Assembly: GCA_030824555.1 (NCBI GenBank)
Contig: JAVBXK010000016.1
Span: 1 to 64,000 of the forward strand
Direction of reading: 5' to 3'
Source of the DNA: a bacterium
Lineage (GTDB): Bacteria; Pseudomonadota; Gammaproteobacteria; Burkholderiales; Burkholderiaceae_C
DNA: 64,000 nt
Shown here piece by piece: positions 61,149 through 64,000 of the stretch. The position numbers and the translations under genes were made by a program. Position 1 is the stretch's first letter. Every line of letters begins with the position of its first letter. The notes beneath the pieces were generated by a model, which was not told where the DNA came from, made no database searches, and saw only the letters and a program-made list of their open reading frames with translations.

Positions 61149-61210
61149 TGGGCCGCAGCTCCACGAAGGAAGATCTGGCGTTTTTGAACGAACCGGGGTC
61201 ATCGTTCTGA
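61148..61210 (+). pseudogene. 3'-end fragment of a third DUF924 copy
   Basis: The last 20 codons of DUF924 (GRSSTKEDLAFLNEPGSSF) followed by the same stop and CTGGCTCAGA context as copies 1 and 2. The fragment begins exactly at the stop codon of the nucleotidyltransferase gene (TGATG), so the junction is clean. A repeat copy follows. Confidence 0.8.
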
Positions 61211-61215
61211 CTGGC

Positions 61216-61332
61216 TCAGAGATTATTTATATAACGCGGACTCAACAACGAAATGCGTCGTGAAAAAGCAGCGCTCACCGCTTATCCATCAAGCGCAAGC
61301 AGCTATCAAATTTGAGAATCTTTGCGCTGCGC
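61216..61332. repeat. Interspersed repeat copy, split by about 35 bases
   Basis: TTATTTATATAACGC, then a non-repeat stretch (GGACTCAACAACGAAATGCG), then AAAAAGCAGCGCTCACCGCT, TATCCATCAAGCGCAAGCAGC and TATCAAATTTGAGAATCTTTGCGCTGCG. The first part matches the start of the copies at 55165 and 58765. Confidence 0.7.
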
Positions 61333-61602
61333 AGCCGTGCCGTACACAGCCAGCTTATCGCGCTTGCCCACGGCAATCACGCTCACAGTCACCACGTCGT
61401 CGTCCACGCGGTAAATCAACCGGTAGCCCGCTTGCCTCAGTTTGATCTTGTAGCAGTCGGCCATGTCCGACAGGGCTGCTGACGGCATGCGGGGTGCCTC
61501 CAGCCGCTCCAGCAGTTTCTTTTTCAGCGGGGCTTTGATGCTGCCGTCCAGCTTTTGCCACTCGGCCCACGCCAGCTCGTGAAAACGAAGCTTGTAGGCC
61601 AT
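61306..61602 (-). CDS. RelE/ParE-family toxin
   Basis: 98 aa. YKLRFHELAWAEWQKLDGSIKAPLKKKL and YKIKLRQAGYRLIYRVDDDVVTVSVIAVGKRDK are typical RelE/StbE features, with basic residues in the C-terminal strand region. Ribosome-dependent mRNA cleavage is the family activity. It starts three bases after the antitoxin stop. The last codons lie inside a repeat copy, so the C terminus (AAQRKDSQI) is repeat-derived. Confidence 0.88.
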   Translation of the reverse strand: MAYKLRFHELAWAEWQKLDGSIKAPLKKKLLERLEAPRMPSAALSDMADCYKIKLRQAGYRLIYRVDDDVVTVSVIAVGKRDKLAVYGTAAQRKDSQI

Positions 61603-61605
61603 GCG

Positions 61606-61851
61606 TCACAGATCTTGCGGGTTGACTTCGACAAACGGGCCGTTGGCGCGTTCGCGGGCCAGCTTGGCGTCTTCCAGGTCTTCCAGGTGCTGCATCAGCC
61701 GCTCGAAGTAGGGGGCGGGCACCAAGTAGGCCTCGGGCCGGTTGTGGTTGAGCACGGCCACGGGTTCGTCGTCGGCCTGCGCCAAGATGCTGGCGTAGTT
61801 GCGCTTAAGGTCGGTCACACTGACGCTGTGGTGGCTGAGTACGGTGTCCAT
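61606..61851 (-). CDS. Phd/YefM-family antitoxin
   Basis: 81 aa. VSVTDLKRNYASILAQADDEPVAVLNHNRPEAYLVPAPYFERLM is the Phd/YefM DNA-binding domain; the C-terminal part (DAKLARERANGPFVEVN) is the toxin-binding tail. It precedes the RelE-type toxin gene by three bases. The ATG at 61851 is used; the longer frame runs into AT-rich promoter sequence. Confidence 0.88.
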   Translation of the reverse strand: MDTVLSHHSVSVTDLKRNYASILAQADDEPVAVLNHNRPEAYLVPAPYFERLMQHLEDLEDAKLARERANGPFVEVNPQDL

Positions 61852-61961
61852 GACGCTGAGCTCCAATATAGACGCATTATTTGATGACAAATATGGCATC
61901 TATTTTGACATCAACAGGCTGACTCAGCCAACTGGCAGAGCGTTGTATGGGTTCTTGTGGG

Positions 61962-62288
61962 CTATCGCCCAAACAACTCAGAGTGTGTTCCGGCACGCAC
62001 AAAGATCACGCTGTCGGCACCCAGCTTGTAGATGAGAAGCAGATCACCTTTGGCGTGACACTCACGGTGATCGGACCATTCGCCTTGAAGTTCATGGTCC
62101 AGCCACTCCGCTGGCAACGGCCCATCATTGGCAATCAACAGCAGCATTGCATCTTTGAGCCGCTGCATGTCCTGTTTCCCTGAGTGGGTGAGCTTTTCCC
62201 AGTCCTTAAAGAATTGCCGCGTGTAATCAGCTTTTCTTGGCAGAGGCGCGCGCTTTGCCTTTGCCGGTTTGTTGGTCAAGACCATCAA
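61962..62288 (-). CDS. YafQ-type toxin
   Basis: 108 aa. YTRQFFKDWEKLTHSGKQDMQRLKDAM and LPAEWLDHELQGEWSDHRECHAKGDLLLIYKL match YafQ, including the His residues of the active site (DHEL, DHRECH). RNase acting on translating ribosomes. The first 15 residues are basic and overlap the 3' end of the antitoxin gene by 62 bases; a shorter start is possible. Confidence 0.9.
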   Translation of the reverse strand: MMVLTNKPAKAKRAPLPRKADYTRQFFKDWEKLTHSGKQDMQRLKDAMLLLIANDGPLPAEWLDHELQGEWSDHRECHAKGDLLLIYKLGADSVIFVRAGTHSELFGR

Positions 62289-62541
62289 ATAGTTCTTTCG
62301 CAGATTCGAAGCGCACCGCTGACATGGCGCGGGCTTCCATCATTGCCGCGACGGTTGCGGGCGAGGGTTTCTTTACTTCGAAAGGCAAACCACCCACCTC
62401 TACCACCTGACGCAGAAACAACCGGATGGCGGCGCTCAGGTCAAGACCCAAATCGGCGAGCACTTCGGTGGATTGTTTTTTCAGGTCAGGCTCAATCCGT
62501 GAACGGACTTCGGCTGACTTCCCATACGTTGCTGCTTGCAT
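62227..62541 (-). CDS. RelB/DinJ-type antitoxin
   Basis: 104 aa. EVRSRIEPDLKKQSTEVLADLGLDLSAAIRLFLRQVVEVGGLPFEV is the RelB/DinJ ribbon-helix-helix domain. The C-terminal half is longer than usual and ends in a Lys-rich tail (GKGKARASAKKS), overlapping the toxin gene. Autoregulation through the palindrome upstream is likely. Confidence 0.9.
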   Translation of the reverse strand: MQAATYGKSAEVRSRIEPDLKKQSTEVLADLGLDLSAAIRLFLRQVVEVGGLPFEVKKPSPATVAAMMEARAMSAVRFESAKELFDGLDQQTGKGKARASAKKS

Positions 62542-62943
62542 AGTGTGTTCAGGAAATTAGTAAATTTGACTTGTATTAACAGTGTTCAGTGTGTTGTGTT
62601 GCTTGGTGTTTACGCAGTTCGTAGCCACAATGTAGCTACAAAGCGTAGTAGAAGTCAACTCATCAGCACCAGCTTAGGTCAGGTCAGGACCTCACTCATC
62701 CCCATGCGTGCGGCGAACTTCCCGCTACCACCCACCCCAATCACCAACCGGTGCCTAGCCAGCGTGCCACCCACATAAAACCACTGTCAGCGACAGCCCA
62801 TTGCCAGAATGGGGCAGGAACACGATGAGCAGTTTCGATAAAAATGTGCTGATTACGCATTCACATAAAGCGAAAGCAGCTACATATTTTGAATACCTCT
62901 GCGTGCTTGTGAATTTGAAAAGCGTGTGAAACGCCCAAGCCGT
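62542..62943. other. Intergenic stretch at the end of the island
   Basis: No gene supported. It contains the DinJ-YafQ promoter with a perfect palindrome TGTAGCTACA (62631-62640) and a nearby GTAGCCACAAT, probably the operator, and a diverged interspersed repeat at 62836-62905. Confidence 0.5.
62836..62905. repeat. Interspersed repeat copy at the right end of the island
   Basis: CGATAAAAATGTGCTGATTACGC, ATTCACATAAAGCGAAAGCAGC, TACATATTTTGAATACCTCTGCGTGC. Same order as other copies, more diverged. Confidence 0.65.
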
Positions 62944-64000
62944 TCAAAACCGCCAGATGCCACGCACGCCGTAGGTGGGCGACACGTCTTTGCGCAACTG
63001 TCCGGTGGTGAACACTTCAAACAGGCGCCGTTTGGTCTCATCCTGCCAAGCTGCGCTGAGGGACCAGTCCCAATCGGCCTGCAGCACCTGGTTGCCCAGC
63101 AGGTTGGCCGTGCGCTCGCTGCGCCCCGTCAGGGCGGTGCGGATCACCCAGCGGTTGGGCGCAAACCAGCTCAATCCCAGGCGGACCATGTGTTCGGGGT
63201 AGTCGGGCAGCGGTACGTTGGGCAACAAGAGATTCTGGGTGCGGTGGTGCAGGTAGGCAGCGCTCCAGCCCCATTGCGTCCCTGAAACGCCTTCGAGCAC
63301 CATGCCTGCTGCATGCACCACGCCCGAGGGGATGCCGCCCGCAGTGCCTGCCAGCGATTCGATCGACTCGGCCCCCAACACGCCTTGCTGGCGCAAGCGG
63401 CGGAATTGGGAGATGTCGGCTGTCTCGTTGAGCAGGCTGCCGTTTTCAGACGTCAGGTTCCTCAACCGCCGGTGGTCGACGAATGCCTTGGCAAACACGT
63501 CGCCGCCCAACTCCCATTCGCCTTGCAGCCGCCAGCGCTTGAGGCGCCCGCCGCCTTCCAGGCCGGGCACATCCAGCGAAATGCCCGCTGTGTCCTGCTG
63601 TGCCAGGCTGGCAGCCCCTGCCGAGCGGGTCACGTCCTGGTAGACCAAACGGTAGGTGCTGCCAGCGGTGGGTGACCAGGCCAGGCCCAGGTTGGGCGTG
63701 AGCACACGCTGGTCCATCGAGTTGGTGGGCAGGTTTTGTGTGTTGACCGACCCAGTGGCCAGACGCGTGGTGCGGACCGACTCGTTGCGCGCAAACTGAA
63801 AGTCCGAATAGTTCACATCCAGCTGGAGCAGCCACTGCTCGTATTTGCGCTTCCATGAGGCCGACACCTGGTGACTGACCGCTTCCACATCCATCACCTC
63901 CGCCAGAGACGACACCCTGCCCGAGCTGGTGGTGACCCTGTTTTGCCTGAGCTCCCCTCGCTCGGCCACCACACTCCACTCGCCGCTGTCACGCAATGCG
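62944..64000 (-). CDS. Outer-membrane beta-barrel protein, C-terminal part
   Basis: At least 350 aa, cut by the window end. Alternating polar and hydrophobic strands (QWLLQLDVNYSDFQFARNES, AAYLHHRTQNLLLPNVPL, GLSWFAPNRWVIRTALTGR) and the final GVRGIWRF, with a terminal Phe, are those of an outer-membrane barrel. The strand style resembles large TPR-plus-barrel porins or TonB-dependent receptors; the N-terminal domains needed to decide are outside the window. Confidence 0.75.
   Translation of the reverse strand, partial: ALRDSGEWSVVAERGELRQNRVTTSSGRVSSLAEVMDVEAVSHQVSASWKRKYEQWLLQLDVNYSDFQFARNESVRTTRLATGSVNTQNLPTNSMDQRVLTPNLGLAWSPTAGSTYRLVYQDVTRSAGAASLAQQDTAGISLDVPGLEGGGRLKRWRLQGEWELGGDVFAKAFVDHRRLRNLTSENGSLLNETADISQFRRLRQQGVLGAESIESLAGTAGGIPSGVVHAAGMVLEGVSGTQWGWSAAYLHHRTQNLLLPNVPLPDYPEHMVRLGLSWFAPNRWVIRTALTGRSERTANLLGNQVLQADWDWSLSAAWQDETKRRLFEVFTTGQLRKDVSPTYGVRGIWRF

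Noticed and set aside
54616-62541. The toxin-rich island as a cassette array of the same integron
   Set aside because: No R''/R' pairs or attC hairpins were seen between modules; the shared spacer is the family A repeat and the DUF924 end.
1-64000. CRISPR arrays, tRNA or rRNA genes
   Set aside because: No regularly spaced direct repeats of 25-40 bases and no cloverleaf or rRNA sequence recognised on reading; a dedicated scan was not possible here.

Overview
The window looks like the chromosome of a Burkholderiales bacterium, most likely a member of the Comamonadaceae (Hydrogenophaga, Acidovorax or Rhodoferax type). The evidence is high-GC coding with strong third-position bias, a beta-proteobacterial core set (yqeY, pmbA/darP, cysE, trmJ, suhB, mutS, uppP, intracellular PHB depolymerase, glnS), and a short interspersed repeat built on CCGCTTAT...AAGCG...AGCAGCTAT...AATTTGAT that I associate with this family. 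This placement is inference from content; no rRNA, tRNA or other marker was used, and I recognised no RNA genes and no CRISPR array.

Region 1 (1-5100) is a decayed integron. A truncated integrase gene (intI, 4799-5065) diverges from a short array of minus-strand gene cassettes: a HEPN-like gene (3958-4410), then a putative PD-(D/E)XK protein with a frameshifted or overlapping partner (3022-3845). Between intI and the array lie an attI-like region with a 36-codon leader ORF and a LexA-like box. In both cassettes the first bases match the R'' box of the cassette's own attC, which is a hallmark of true cassettes. Further out, an IS110/IS1111-type transposase abuts a GTTAGGC box in front of another cassette-like gene, and the terminal repeats of an IS21-like element remain at 2513-2561.

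Region 2 (5100-50000) is ordinary chromosome: housekeeping genes (yqeY, pmbA, darP, mog, cysE, trmJ, suhB, mutS, uppP), signalling (a multi-PAS histidine kinase, a GGDEF-EAL protein behind a periplasmic binding protein, a LytS/LytTR pair, two chemoreceptors), peroxide defence (ohrR-gpx), and a TetR-methyltransferase-membrane protein operon. There is also a five-gene envelope operon: periplasmic protein, ABC ATPase, FtsX-like permease, LolA-like protein and beta-barrel protein. Two interspersed repeat families have inserted in frame inside several of these genes (trmJ, mutS, the LytS/LytTR pair, the LolA-like gene and the permease).

Region 3 (51900-62550) is an accessory island downstream of glnS. 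It starts with an AT-rich two-gene unit, an OLD/DUF3696-type ATPase followed by a protein with TOPRIM-like motifs. This unit resembles the ATPase-TOPRIM logic of PARIS and related anti-phage systems, but I cannot name it as a known system; it is the best candidate here for an undescribed defence module. It is followed by small modules: PLD-like, zeta-toxin-like and small-protein genes; Fic; DUF4258/DUF2283; a PF09720-like protein; XRE plus a frameshifted AbiEii-like nucleotidyltransferase; Phd/RelE; and DinJ/YafQ. Two nearly identical DUF924 genes and a third 3'-end fragment, each followed by the interspersed repeat, punctuate these modules. The window ends inside an outer-membrane barrel gene.
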